DNA of 64,000 nucleotides, from NCBI GenBank assembly GCA_026169815.1, contig JAPFDT010000043.1, positions 79,118-143,117 of the forward strand, written 5' to 3'. The DNA is from Pseudogracilibacillus sp. GTDB lineage: Bacteria > Bacillota > Bacilli > Bacillales > Amphibacillaceae. This document shows, in pieces, positions 46,921 to 55,886 of this stretch; position 1 is the first letter of the stretch; the number at the start of each line of letters is the position of its first letter. The notes beneath the pieces are model-generated. The model saw only the letters and a program-made list of their open reading frames with translations, did no database searches and had not been told where the DNA came from. The translations under genes were made by a program, and so were the position numbers.

Positions 46921-47442
46921 TTACTCAGATAACTTATCAGCATATGCTTTTACATAAGTCGGCATATCTGCTGGGCGGCGACTTGAAATAATATTGCCAT
47001 CTACAACTGTTTCTTCATCTACCCAGGTAGCGCCTGCATTTGCCATATCATCTTTAATGGCTGGTGTACTCGTTACTTTTCTACCTTTTAGAATATCTGC
47101 TGAAACAAGTACCCATCCAGCATGACAGATTTGTCCAATTGGTTTATTTGCTTCATCTAATTTGCGAACGAAATCTAATACTTCTGGATAACGTCTTAAC
47201 TTATCTGGTGCCCAACCGCCTGGTACAAGGATACCGTCATAGTCATCGATGTTTATATCCGAAAAAGCATAATCTGTTTCAGCTGGAAGTCCTGCCTGTC
47301 CATCGTACACAGTGTTTGCTTCTTTACCTACTATGTGAACAGTTGCCCCTTCTTCTTGTAAGCGAAAAATTGGATACCATAATTCAAGGTCATTATAATC
47401 TTTCTCAACTACTGTAATGACTTTTTTATCTTTTAATCTCAT
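46921..47442 (-). CDS. DJ-1/PfpI family protein (type 1 glutamine amidotransferase-like)
   Basis: 173 aa. The nucleophile elbow GQICHAGW carries the conserved Cys-His near residue 104, and GILVPGGWAPDKLRR precedes it. Members act as stress-related deglycases, chaperones or cysteine peptidases. Two adjacent ATGs exist (47445, 47442). The second has better spacing from GGAGGG. It is a single-gene unit between the strong terminator and its own short leader. Confidence 0.88.
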   Translation of the reverse strand: MRLKDKKVITVVEKDYNDLELWYPIFRLQEEGATVHIVGKEANTVYDGQAGLPAETDYAFSDINIDDYDGILVPGGWAPDKLRRYPEVLDFVRKLDEANKPIGQICHAGWVLVSADILKGRKVTSTPAIKDDMANAGATWVDEETVVDGNIISSRRPADMPTYVKAYADKLSE

Positions 47443-47556
47443 CATGATCCCTCCAAAAATATAGTTTCAACTCTAGTGTATCAGATAAACCTATGGCATG
47501 AGAAGGGAATGCTTCAAAGTCAAGAACGTAATTTCCATTTTTACTAGTTTATCCAC

Positions 47557-49050
47557 TCACTTTCCTTTCTCTTCTCGTAACCCTTTAAGTAATGAAATCA
47601 TTAGGAATACTAAAATGATTGCAAATGGAAATGCGATTGCAATGGCGGCAGATTGCAGTCCATTTAAGCCTCCTGACCAAAGTAGAGCCACGGCCGCTGC
47701 TGCTTGAATGATGCCCCAAACTGCTTTTATTTGATTAGGTGGATGAAGCATACCATTAGTTGTTTGCATGCCCATAACAAATGTTGCCGAGTCAGCGGAA
47801 GTGATGAAAAAAGTGCCGATTAAGATGATGGATACAACAATTGTGATCGTACTAAATGGCAGTTGATTGAGCGTTGCAAATAAAGCATTTTCTGAATTAA
47901 GCCCTTGATTCATCGCCATCCATATTCCTCCATTTCCAGATAAATCAAACTGGGTTCCTGTACCACCTAATACAGTAAACCAAAGTGCACAAAATCCGGT
48001 AGGGGCGGCTAATACACCAATAACAAATTCTCGAATCGTTCGGCCTTTTGAAATACGAGCGATAAATGATCCGACAAAAGGGGACCATGAAATCCACCAA
48101 GCCCAGTAAAAAATTGTCCAATTATGAATCCATTTATCCCCGTGCTGACTAAGAGGAGCAAGGCTAAAATTTATAGAAGGTAAAATTGCTGCATACCTGC
48201 CTAGTGAAGTTATAAATGACTTGAATAAAAATGTTGTTGGGCCAAAACTAATGAAAAAGAATAATAGTAAAATAGCAAGAACAATGTTGATATTGCTCAT
48301 TAACTTCAGGCCTTTTTCAATACCAGAAAGAACAGAAATCATGAACAAAAATGTAATTCCGATAATAATGATGAATTGTGTGCTGAATCCATAAGGAATA
48401 CTATCATTTAAGTAATGTAGACCACCATTAATTTGAATGGCTCCAAAACCAAGCGATGTAGCAACTCCAAAAACAGTTGCCAGTACAGCAAATGTATCAA
48501 TCATCATTCCTGCAGGCCCTCTGACAAAATCTCCGAGTAAAGGATAAAATGTCGCACTAATCGTACCGGGTAAGTTTTTTCTAAAGGTAAAGTAGGCTAA
48601 AGCTAAAGCGACAAGTGCATAAATTGCCCACAGATGTAGTCCCCAATGAAGGAAAGTGAAAGGAAGTGCATTGTTTAGTGCAGTTTGAGACTGTGCATCT
48701 CCAATTGGTGGGTTGTAATAATGAGAGAGCGGTTCGGAAACACCCCAAAAAATAAGACCAATTCCCATTCCCGCACTAAATAACATCGCAAACCAACTGA
48801 ATGTATTATATGTAGGTTGCTCATTATCCTTGCCAAGCTTAATGTTGCCATATTTTGAACAGGCTAGATACACGACAAACAACAAGATTATTCCAACAAT
48901 TAGATGGTAGAGCCAATCGAATTTCATTTGTAAGGAAAGTTGTAGATTTGTAGCGATGCTATCCAACTGATCAGGAGCTAATGCACCCCACAAGATAAAT
49001 ATTACCGATAAAATGATGGAAAGATAAAATACGGGAGTTAGTTTTTTCAT
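47557..49050 (-). CDS. BCCT-family transporter with the tryptophan box
   Basis: 497 aa, twelve predicted helices. GMGIGLIFWGVSEP in helix 3 and FYWAWWISWSPFVGSFIARISKGRTIREF near residue 320 are family marks. The Trp-Trp-x-x-Trp pattern there forms the quaternary-ammonium binding box in BetP-like proteins. It probably imports glycine betaine, choline or a relative for osmoprotection, driven by sodium or proton. AAGGGGATTAG precedes the ATG. Confidence 0.9.
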   Translation of the reverse strand: MKKLTPVFYLSIILSVIFILWGALAPDQLDSIATNLQLSLQMKFDWLYHLIVGIILLFVVYLACSKYGNIKLGKDNEQPTYNTFSWFAMLFSAGMGIGLIFWGVSEPLSHYYNPPIGDAQSQTALNNALPFTFLHWGLHLWAIYALVALALAYFTFRKNLPGTISATFYPLLGDFVRGPAGMMIDTFAVLATVFGVATSLGFGAIQINGGLHYLNDSIPYGFSTQFIIIIGITFLFMISVLSGIEKGLKLMSNINIVLAILLLFFFISFGPTTFLFKSFITSLGRYAAILPSINFSLAPLSQHGDKWIHNWTIFYWAWWISWSPFVGSFIARISKGRTIREFVIGVLAAPTGFCALWFTVLGGTGTQFDLSGNGGIWMAMNQGLNSENALFATLNQLPFSTITIVVSIILIGTFFITSADSATFVMGMQTTNGMLHPPNQIKAVWGIIQAAAAVALLWSGGLNGLQSAAIAIAFPFAIILVFLMISLLKGLREEKGK

Positions 49051-49288
49051 CTAATCCCCTTTCTATAATATTATTGCATGAATAGCTGTTATCAATTGTA
49101 TGTATCTTGTCCATCATTTAAGACAGTTTATTTTGATTTATGGAACGGCGGATACGTCGGGTAACTCACCTGAATGTACTTCTTTTATTCCTTTTAATCC
49201 GTATGTTCCTTCCTAACTTTATAAATTCGTCTGTTTGTAAAAACAAATTCAGTCTTCTTATAATGAATTTCACATTTTAACTTATGAG

Positions 49289-49507
49289 TTGGATGAAGCA
49301 TTTCAAATTTCTAAAATCATGCATTATTTACCTAACCCTACTGATAATATTGCATACAAGATTGAAGATTTATCCAATTATATTTCTGGTGCTGAATTAT
49401 CAGATGAAGAACGTGAAATTATTGCACCAGAACAAGGTCATGATATACTAGACCCTACAGATTTCGATATTGGTATTTTCGAGGAAGAAGAAAAGAAAGA
49501 TAGTTAA
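49289..49507 (+). CDS. Small acidic protein upstream of the XRE-ImmA regulator (possibly truncated)
   Basis: 72 aa from TTG at 49289; not recognised. It is rich in Asp and Glu and ends IFEEEEKKDS. The open frame extends further upstream (to 49241) in protein-like sequence without an ATG, GTG or ribosome-binding site. It may therefore be the 3' part of a broken gene. It lies 50 bp before the regulator, with an AACT tandem repeat between them. Confidence 0.35.
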   Translation: MDEAFQISKIMHYLPNPTDNIAYKIEDLSNYISGAELSDEEREIIAPEQGHDILDPTDFDIGIFEEEEKKDS

Positions 49508-49508
49508 A

Positions 49509-49528
49509 TAACTAACTAACTAACTAAC
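49509..49528. repeat. AACT/TAAC tandem repeat
   Basis: About five tandem copies of a 4-bp unit right after the stop of the small acidic ORF and before the ribosome-binding site of the next gene. Such a tract may vary in length by slippage and change spacing. Confidence 0.8.
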
Positions 49529-49557
49529 TAACCCTTTCTTTTATAAGGAGGTACACC

Positions 49558-50745
49558 ATGTTTATTGGTGAGAATTTATTAAATTTGCGTATGATGCATG
49601 GTTATTCTCGTAAACAAATTGCGGAAATGATTGATGTCTCAGAGCAGGCTATTTGGCAATATGAGAATCATTTTACGTCTCCCAAATTACAAAATATAAA
49701 TGAATTAAAAACGATATTCAATGTAAAAGGACTTTATTTTTACAGAGAGGATATGCTCAAAAAGTATACAGTAACTGAAAACATTCCGTTGATGAATATT
49801 GCGTATCGTTCTAGTGCGAGGAATGTGATTTCAAAAACACAAACAGAAGCAAAACACTTGGAATATTTAGATGCCTTTGTTAATTATATAACGGAAAAGT
49901 TATCCATACCTACACAAAAAATTATTCAATTAAGAGATAAGTGTGTTAATTATTTAAATCATACTAATGATTCAAGATCGGAACAGATTGAAATAATTGC
50001 TAAATACGCTCGTGATTGGATAGGTTTAGATAATAATACGAATGATAATTTAATGTTCCTTATGGAAAAAAGTGGTGTGTTTATTTTCGAAAAGGCGATT
50101 GGGGAAGATATTGATGCTTACAGTCTTTGGACATCTCAAGATCGTCCTTTTATTATTCTAGGGAATTTAAAGCGTTCAGCAGTGCGTAGAAATTTTGATC
50201 TTGCACATGAACTTGGTCATTTATTGCTACATTATAAAATAGAATTCACACATTTAGACAAAGATGATTACAAGGAGATTGAAAAAGAAGCAAATCTATT
50301 TGCAGGAGCATTTTTGTTACCGGAAGCGGCATATCTAGAAGATTTGAAGCAAATTCAACGTAAAACTAATCCTGATGCATTTATTGATTTGAAACTTAAG
50401 TGGGGAACATCTTTACAAGTGTTAGGTTATCGAACAGTGAATCTTGGGCTTTTAAGTGCTAAGGAACATCGAAATTATTATGCAGCATTACATCGAAAAG
50501 GATATTTAAAACAAGAACCATTAGATGATAATATTCCAATTAAAAGACCACAAAAAGTAAAGACGATTATTGATTTAGTTATTAAAAAAGATGTAATCAA
50601 TTTTGAAAAGATGTTAGAGAAAGATTGGTTGATTGAAGTAGAGTTTTTATATCGCCTTACAGGAATTGATAGTAAGTTTTTTAGAAACTACATTAGAAAA
50701 CATGATAGAATAGCTGAGAGTAATGATGGAATTATTGCATTTTAG
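49558..50745 (+). CDS. XRE-family regulator fused to ImmA/IrrE metallopeptidase
   Basis: 395 aa. The N-terminal helix-turn-helix (residues 1-60: GYSRKQIAEMIDVSEQAIWQYE) is followed by a zinc peptidase domain with HELGHLLLH near 220-228 and a downstream Glu in EKEANLFAGAFLLP. Members cleave repressors or antitoxins and often regulate mobile elements or stress genes. Strong AAGGAGGT precedes the ATG. No integrase or phage gene lies near it. A small acidic ORF just upstream may be a partner. Confidence 0.88.
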   Translation: MFIGENLLNLRMMHGYSRKQIAEMIDVSEQAIWQYENHFTSPKLQNINELKTIFNVKGLYFYREDMLKKYTVTENIPLMNIAYRSSARNVISKTQTEAKHLEYLDAFVNYITEKLSIPTQKIIQLRDKCVNYLNHTNDSRSEQIEIIAKYARDWIGLDNNTNDNLMFLMEKSGVFIFEKAIGEDIDAYSLWTSQDRPFIILGNLKRSAVRRNFDLAHELGHLLLHYKIEFTHLDKDDYKEIEKEANLFAGAFLLPEAAYLEDLKQIQRKTNPDAFIDLKLKWGTSLQVLGYRTVNLGLLSAKEHRNYYAALHRKGYLKQEPLDDNIPIKRPQKVKTIIDLVIKKDVINFEKMLEKDWLIEVEFLYRLTGIDSKFFRNYIRKHDRIAESNDGIIAF

Positions 50746-51171
50746 TGTAAGTGTGGATAATAATGCGGTGGTTATTATTTTATTAGGTTAATTTTTGGGA
50801 TGCACACCATTTTTTCTTTTATATTTTTCAAAGTGAGCATCCTCTATATAATAATAAGTTGATTTTACTCGAAATTACATAATGAAGGATTTGTTTAATA
50901 GATTATTTGCTACTTTTCTAGCTGTTGCATGCTTATTGTATATTTTAATTATAATAAATCAACAATGCAACAGGACTAAATGTAAAGAGTTGTTCAGTAA
51001 AAAAATACTGAACAACTCTTTTTTTTATCCTCTCGACATAATAAAACTAGAAATAATTATTTCTCCTTGAATATTTTTCATAGCATGTTCTTTTATGGCT
51101 GCCTCAACAATACTAATAATATAGAGCGACTTTTAAATGCTTCTTAATAAAAGGGAAAGGGAGATTAAACA
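50746..51171. other. 426-bp intergenic region before the TRAP operon
   Basis: It holds a strong terminator at 50984-51026. A 62-codon hydrophobic open frame (from 50882) runs through that terminator and lacks a ribosome-binding site, so I do not call it. The last 150 bp should contain the TRAP promoter, but no clear -35/-10 pair was found. Confidence 0.55.
50984..51026 (+). terminator. Terminator before the TRAP genes
   Basis: A perfect 16-bp stem (50984-50999 with 51006-51021), six-base A loop and a long T-run to 51026. It ends transcripts from the XRE-ImmA unit. Confidence 0.88.
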
Positions 51172-52209
51172 ATGAATCGGCTGAAGAGAAATATACTTTT
51201 AATGATCGTAGTGTTGTTGTTAGGTGTACTAGTTGCTTGCTCGGGTAATGATAAAGCATCAAGTGATGATGCGAGTCAAGATGAGGCTACATATGAATGG
51301 AGTGTTGGATTTAATACAGTAGAAGATTCAATTAGAGGAGCGGCGGCACATGAATTTAAGAAAGTATTAGAAGAAGAATCAGATGGCCGGATTACAGTAG
51401 AGTTATTTCCAAATGAAGAGTTAGGTTCGGATAATGAAATGGTGGAGTCGATTCAAGTTGGTGCCTTAGATTTTCAATTGTCTAGTAGTGGTGTACTAGC
51501 TGAAATTATGCCGGAATTCTCTGCGACTGATTTACCATTTATGTTTGAAAATGCGGATGAAGCTCATGCTGCATTGGATGGTCCTTATGGGGATTTGTTA
51601 AAAGAAACGACGACAGAAGAAAATATTAAAATGTTAAATACGTTTAGTATTGGATTTTCGCAAATCACTTCGAATAAACAAGCGATAAATGAACCGGAGG
51701 ATTTAGCTGGAATGTCTATTCGAAGTCCGAATGAGCCTGTTCCGATTGCGACGTTTGAAACGTTAGGTTCTCAAGTGACGACATTACCTTTTACGGAAGT
51801 GTATTTAGGGTTGCAACAAGGAACAATTGATGGTCAATTTAATCCGTTAACAGCCATTCAAGATTCTAATTTTCATGAAGTGCAAGATTATCTTGCGATG
51901 ACGGACATTATTTTTTACCATGCGCCGTTTATAATGAATCAAGGATTATGGGATGAGTTAGATGAAGCGACACAGGAATTAGTGCAAAAAGCGGCAGATC
52001 AAGCAACAGAAGTAGCACGAGCTGAGGAAGAAAAAACAGAATCTAGTGTATTAGATGAGATTGAATCTGATTTTGAAGAGGTGACAACGCCGGATAAAGA
52101 GGTTTTTCAAGAGGTTGTGCAACCAGTTTATGAACAATTTGAAGCTGATATTGGTAAAGAAGTGCTAGATGATTTACAAAACTTTTTGGAAGATTATCGT
52201 GATAAATAA
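51172..52209 (+). CDS. dctP: TRAP transporter substrate-binding lipoprotein (DctP)
   Basis: 345 aa. The lipobox LVAC (Cys23) marks it as a lipoprotein. The core YEWSVGFNTVEDSIRGAAAHEFKKVLEEESDGRI and GMSIRSPNEPVPIATFETLGSQVTTLPFTEVYLGLQQGTIDGQ is typical of DctP, with the Arg (MSIRSP) that binds carboxylates. It delivers a carboxylate-like solute to DctQM. GGGAGATTAAACA precedes the ATG. Confidence 0.92.
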   Translation: MNRLKRNILLMIVVLLLGVLVACSGNDKASSDDASQDEATYEWSVGFNTVEDSIRGAAAHEFKKVLEEESDGRITVELFPNEELGSDNEMVESIQVGALDFQLSSSGVLAEIMPEFSATDLPFMFENADEAHAALDGPYGDLLKETTTEENIKMLNTFSIGFSQITSNKQAINEPEDLAGMSIRSPNEPVPIATFETLGSQVTTLPFTEVYLGLQQGTIDGQFNPLTAIQDSNFHEVQDYLAMTDIIFYHAPFIMNQGLWDELDEATQELVQKAADQATEVARAEEEKTESSVLDEIESDFEEVTTPDKEVFQEVVQPVYEQFEADIGKEVLDDLQNFLEDYRDK

Positions 52210-52226
52210 ATTTGAAAGATGAATAG

Positions 52227-52262
52227 ACAGCTTCCCTATTGTGTCATGTAAAGGGAAGCTGT
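52227..52262 (+). promoter_or_regulatory. Stem-loop between dctP and dctQ
   Basis: ACAGCTTCCCT at 52227-52237 pairs perfectly with AGGGAAGCTGT at 52252-52262, with no T-run. It probably stabilises dctP mRNA or reduces read-through into dctQM, keeping the binding protein in excess. Confidence 0.6.
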
Positions 52263-52303
52263 TCATTTATATTTTTAACCTTTAGAAAGGGAGATGACGA
52301 AAG

Positions 52304-52816
52304 ATGAATGAAGTCCGTTCCGTTAAAGGTGTCATAGAAGTCATTGCAAAGGTGATTGTAATTGTGTCTAGTACGCTTATGGTTGGTGTAACTGCAGTTG
52401 TCTTTTTTAATGTTATTGCGCGGTATTTTTTTAGTGTTCCTATTGCTTTTACATATGAATTAGTAGAATTATTGTTTCCTTGGATCGTCTTTTTAACAGT
52501 TATTAATGTAACGTTAGATAATGAAAATATTGATATTCAGTTTTTTATGAAATTCTCGCCAAAACCTCTACAAATTATCGCGTCTTATGTAACAAAAGCA
52601 GTTATGCTATTTTTTTCAATCTTTATTGTATATTCGAGTTTTCGTTTAGCTACCGCGGTGAAAAATCATACATTACCATTGTTAGGTATTTCTAAGTCGT
52701 GGTTGTATTGGTCGGTAACTGTCAGTTTCATTGGTGTTTCACTCGTTATTATTTATCAAACGATTTTACTCATTATTGATAAAGAAGAGATTAGTGAAGG
52801 AGGCGAAAAGCTGTGA
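52304..52816 (+). CDS. dctQ: TRAP transporter small permease (DctQ)
   Basis: 170 aa with four hydrophobic helices. The segment FFNVIARYFFSVPIAFTYELVELLFPWIVFL is the DctQ signature. It pairs with the large subunit encoded next; the GTG start of dctM overlaps its end by four bases. Confidence 0.92.
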   Translation: MNEVRSVKGVIEVIAKVIVIVSSTLMVGVTAVVFFNVIARYFFSVPIAFTYELVELLFPWIVFLTVINVTLDNENIDIQFFMKFSPKPLQIIASYVTKAVMLFFSIFIVYSSFRLATAVKNHTLPLLGISKSWLYWSVTVSFIGVSLVIIYQTILLIIDKEEISEGGEKL

Positions 52817-54090
52817 TTTGGCTCATGATTATTAGTTTCTTTGTATTAATGATAATTGGCGTACCAATTGCATTTGCAATGGGAGCATCGGCGTTATTTT
52901 ATATCATTGTCGAAGGGATTTCATTAGAGATTGTGACACAGCGATTTTTTACGAGTACACAATCTTTTGCGTTTTTAGCGATTCCTTTCTTCATTTTAAT
53001 GGGAAGTATTATGGAACATGGTGGGGTTGCGAAGCGGATTATTAATTTAGCTGATTCATTAGTTCGCTCATTGCCAGGTGGACTTGCAGCTGTGTCTGTT
53101 GTGACGAATATGGGAATGGCAGGAGTTTCTGGTTCGGCTGCGGCAGATGCGGCAGCAGTTGGAGGAGTGTTAATGCCAGAGATGAAAAAGAAGGGCTATC
53201 CCGCGTCTTTCTCTGCTGCGTTAAATGCTTCGGCATCTGTTGTTGGGGTAATTATTCCACCTAGTAGTGTCATTATTATTATTGCGTGGTTGTCGAAACT
53301 TTCTGTTGGAGAAATGTTCCTCGCTGGTGCGATCCCGGGAATTCTAATTGCGCTCGCTTATTTAGCACTGACGATATTTATTTCTATTAAGCGAAAATAT
53401 CCTCGTGAAGAACGTGCTACACTTGGTGAAATTGGGAGAAATGTTATCTCTGCCTCTCTAACGTTAGTGTTACCTGTTTTTCTAGTGTTGAGTATTGCAT
53501 TAGGGATTGCAAGTGCAACAGAAGCGGCGGCACTAGCGGCTGTATATGCATTTGTTATTTCATTCTTTGTATATCGGTCTTTAAATTTTAAACAAATTGC
53601 AAAAGCACTGCGAGATACGGTATATACCTCAACTGTTGTTATGTTCATCGTTTGTTCAAGTATGATTTTTTCATGGGTGTTAATTAATGAAGGAGTCCCT
53701 AAAGTCATTTCAGAGCTTTTGCTAGGATTTGGCTTACCTAATTGGGCATTAATGTTAGTTATTATATTAATTATGACATTAGGTGGGATGTTTTTAGATA
53801 CTGTCCCAAATTTATTTATTTTCGTTCCTATTTTGTATCCCATTACGGCTGAAATGGGTGTTGATCCGATGCATTTTTCAATTATAATGTTATGTACACT
53901 TGCGATTGGTTTATTTACACCACCTGTTGGTACGTCATTATTTGTATCGTGTCGTATCGGAAAAATTCGAATGGAAGATACGTTAAAGGATTTATTCCCA
54001 TATTTTGTTGTCGGGATGGTCATGGTCATTGTTGTAGCATTTATCCCGTCATTAACGCTTTGGTTACCGGAGCTGATTGTTCAGAAGTGA
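52813..54090 (+). CDS. dctM: TRAP transporter large permease (DctM)
   Basis: 425 aa, about twelve helices. FFILMGSIMEHGGVAKRIINLADSLVRSLPGGLAAVSVVTNMGMAGVSGSAAADAAAVG is characteristic, as is IIPPSSVIIIIAW. It forms the sodium-driven translocation channel. GTG start at 52813, coupled to dctQ. Base composition is richer in GC than the AT-rich cassettes around it. Confidence 0.93.
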   Translation: MIWLMIISFFVLMIIGVPIAFAMGASALFYIIVEGISLEIVTQRFFTSTQSFAFLAIPFFILMGSIMEHGGVAKRIINLADSLVRSLPGGLAAVSVVTNMGMAGVSGSAAADAAAVGGVLMPEMKKKGYPASFSAALNASASVVGVIIPPSSVIIIIAWLSKLSVGEMFLAGAIPGILIALAYLALTIFISIKRKYPREERATLGEIGRNVISASLTLVLPVFLVLSIALGIASATEAAALAAVYAFVISFFVYRSLNFKQIAKALRDTVYTSTVVMFIVCSSMIFSWVLINEGVPKVISELLLGFGLPNWALMLVIILIMTLGGMFLDTVPNLFIFVPILYPITAEMGVDPMHFSIIMLCTLAIGLFTPPVGTSLFVSCRIGKIRMEDTLKDLFPYFVVGMVMVIVVAFIPSLTLWLPELIVQK

Positions 54091-54109
54091 AGGAATTAAT
54101 TATGTTAAC

Positions 54110-54158
54110 AAAATCTCCCTACCACAGATCCGGACGCTGTAGTTAGGGAGGTTTTAGT
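54110..54158 (+). terminator. Terminator of the TRAP operon
   Basis: AAAATCTCCCTA at 54110-54121 pairs with TAGGGAGGTTTT at 54144-54155 with one G-U-type position. An inner CACAG-CTGTA stem extends it. Confidence 0.65.
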
Positions 54159-54185
54159 TACACATACATATTATGAAGTTGAATC

Positions 54186-54761
54186 TTACAATTTATCTAA
54201 TAGTTCTTTGAGCAAGGCGAGTGCTTCGGCTTCTTTTTGGGATAAGCGAACATATAAGTCGTTCCTTGCTGCTTTTTGTTCTGGTGTATCTTTCGTTAAT
54301 AAATAGTGTAAATGTTGTGTTGTATTCAATTGTGATTGTAAACAATGAAATGAAATTGCTAGTGTTAATGGGAAGCCATTATTAAAGATGATACAACTTT
54401 CATTATTAGGGTTCTCAATTGTCTTGATGTGAGTAGCTAATATCCATGCGCATTCAAATTTTTTCGGTGAGATTGTTGGGAATGCTAACAAATCATCACG
54501 CTCTCTGATGATAATAGGTGATTTGTACTTAGCATTCGTTAAGCTAATTGTCGCTTCTCGTCGGCCTTCATAACTTGAATGATACGCTTTGCATGATGCT
54601 TTGATAATTTGCATTGGCGTTTGTCGAACATAGTAACCTTCACCTAATTCGTAGACGACACTGCTATATTCGATATGTTTTACTGGCAAAATAGCTAACG
54701 TATCTTCAGTAATAATGTACTCGTCTATTACTTGCGTGTCTTTGTCGTGTTCCAAATGCAA
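54186..54761 (-). CDS. comK: Competence transcription factor ComK
   Basis: 191 aa, the normal ComK length. Conserved patterns are TLAILPVK, QTPMQIIKASCKAYHSSYEGRREAT, SPIIIRERDDLLAFPTISP and FPLTLAISFHCLQSQ. ComK activates DNA-uptake genes and its own gene. The start is TTG at 54761; a stop codon just upstream rules out a longer form. The AAGAAAGAG site before it is weak, so translation may be low. A perfect AAAA-N5-TTTT box lies in the upstream gap at 55009-55021. The next gene upstream on the same strand encodes a sigma factor. Confidence 0.87.
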   Translation of the reverse strand: MHLEHDKDTQVIDEYIITEDTLAILPVKHIEYSSVVYELGEGYYVRQTPMQIIKASCKAYHSSYEGRREATISLTNAKYKSPIIIRERDDLLAFPTISPKKFECAWILATHIKTIENPNNESCIIFNNGFPLTLAISFHCLQSQLNTTQHLHYLLTKDTPEQKAARNDLYVRLSQKEAEALALLKELLDKL

Positions 54762-55008
54762 CTCTTTCTTAAATGGATCTTTCCTATTCTCGATTTTCCT
54801 CGTTCCCTTCTATGTATTTTTAGATAAAATGACTCACGGTAAAATCAGTTTTCATGATGATATGTATGGTGAGTTAAAACTTCCGTTAGTACTTTAGTAA
54901 TTATTATTATAATGGAATCTTCTGAAAATTTCACGTTAATTACGAAAATAAATTCAGAACTTGTGACAATAGTGTGAATTTTGTCTAAAGTGATACTGAA
55001 AGAATGTC

Positions 55009-55021
55009 AAAATGATGTTTT
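55009..55021 (-). promoter_or_regulatory. AAAA-N5-TTTT ComK-like box
   Basis: AAAATGATGTTTT exactly matches one ComK AT-box. ComK normally binds two such boxes, and a good second box was not found nearby. It lies between the sigma gene and comK, compatible with auto-activation. Confidence 0.35.
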
Positions 55022-55038
55022 ATAGTATGAATGGCATT

Positions 55039-55596
55039 TTATTTTTTAAGAATATCTTCCAATGCTTCTTTCACCTCATCGTTACGGAGTTTTTTTCGTA
55101 CAGATTGTCCCCAACCCTTAACTGCATCTGCTGTGACATTTTCAATTTCCATAATTTCCTGAATAGATAAATCAGCAATAATAAAATAATGAACCCATTT
55201 CCATTGATTTTCTGTTAACTGATTACGAATATTTTGCCAAAATTGTCTATCCTGAATCGTGATAGACGGAATATCGACGAGTGGTGTATCTGTATTGCGA
55301 TTACGAGTTCCATTCGTCATTGTAATCATGCGATGTTCGACGAGTTTGTCTGCCTGTTCAATTTCGCGTGTCTTTTTTCTTACGAGGTCGATTAACTTAT
55401 AACGGATACGATAGTTTAAATACGTACCGAGATTTCCCTTTTGCTGATTAAAGTCTTTGTACGCTTGCCACAAAGCAAAACTCCCCTCCGTATAAAATTC
55501 ACTGTACCACCCGCCTGAAATCCCTAACCTATGAATCTGAAAATGAATACGACGTTCATGCATCTTAAAAAAAGTGTCAAAATCCTGCTCGACCAT
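55039..55596 (-). CDS. Small sigma-70-family sigma factor
   Basis: 185 aa. Region 2 is visible (GGWYSEFYTEGSFALWQAYKDFNQQKGNLGTYLNYRIRYKLIDLVRKKTRE), and a C-terminal region 4-like helix-turn-helix reads LSIQEIMEIENVTADAVKGWGQSVRKKL. It resembles SigH/ComX-type minor factors rather than ECF factors. AGGAGG lies seven bases before the ATG. It is immediately upstream of comK on the same strand, which suggests a role in competence (inference). Confidence 0.8.
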   Translation of the reverse strand: MVEQDFDTFFKMHERRIHFQIHRLGISGGWYSEFYTEGSFALWQAYKDFNQQKGNLGTYLNYRIRYKLIDLVRKKTREIEQADKLVEHRMITMTNGTRNRNTDTPLVDIPSITIQDRQFWQNIRNQLTENQWKWVHYFIIADLSIQEIMEIENVTADAVKGWGQSVRKKLRNDEVKEALEDILKK

Positions 55597-55835
55597 TTTA
55601 AAAACCTCCTTGAGTCATTGATGGCTCTAAGCATAGGGAAAGTTGCTTGAAAGCGCATTGTGACAATAATTCGTGGAGGTGTGCCGATATTTAAAATTTG
55701 CATGATCGGGATAGTGAGATTTTTGCTGAAATGGAAAAATTGTAGAATGATTTTAGTAATTGATAGTAGGGGAGAGATGGATGAAGTAGAAGTAGTAGAA
55801 ATGAAAAGGATGAAAGGAATGTAGAGTGGTCAAAA

Positions 55836-55879
55836 AAATCAAGCCCAACTTTAGAAAAACGTAAAGTTGGGCTTGATTT
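55836..55879 (-). terminator. Terminator of the BCCT/peptidase unit
   Basis: A perfect 18-bp stem (55836-55853 with 55862-55879). On the minus strand it is followed by a seven-T run. Confidence 0.9.
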
Positions 55880-55886
55880 ATCTATA

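Noticed and set aside
47064-47417. 117-codon plus-strand frame opposite the PfpI-like gene
   Set aside because: Leu/His/Gln-rich shadow of a well-supported gene on the other strand.
50882-51070. 62-codon hydrophobic frame, considered as a type I toxin peptide
   Set aside because: No ribosome-binding site, and the frame runs through a strong terminator.
53358-54029. 223-codon minus-strand frame inside dctM
   Set aside because: Shadow of dctM, which has full family motifs and operon coupling.
54841-54852. AAAA-N4-TTTT as a second ComK box
   Set aside because: Spacer is four, not five, and it is about 160 bp from the good box, outside known ComK box spacings.
55647-55661. cre-like TTGAAAGCGCATTGT upstream of the sigma gene
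   Set aside because: One mismatch and possible by chance in AT-rich DNA; no link to carbon use, so not listed as a feature.
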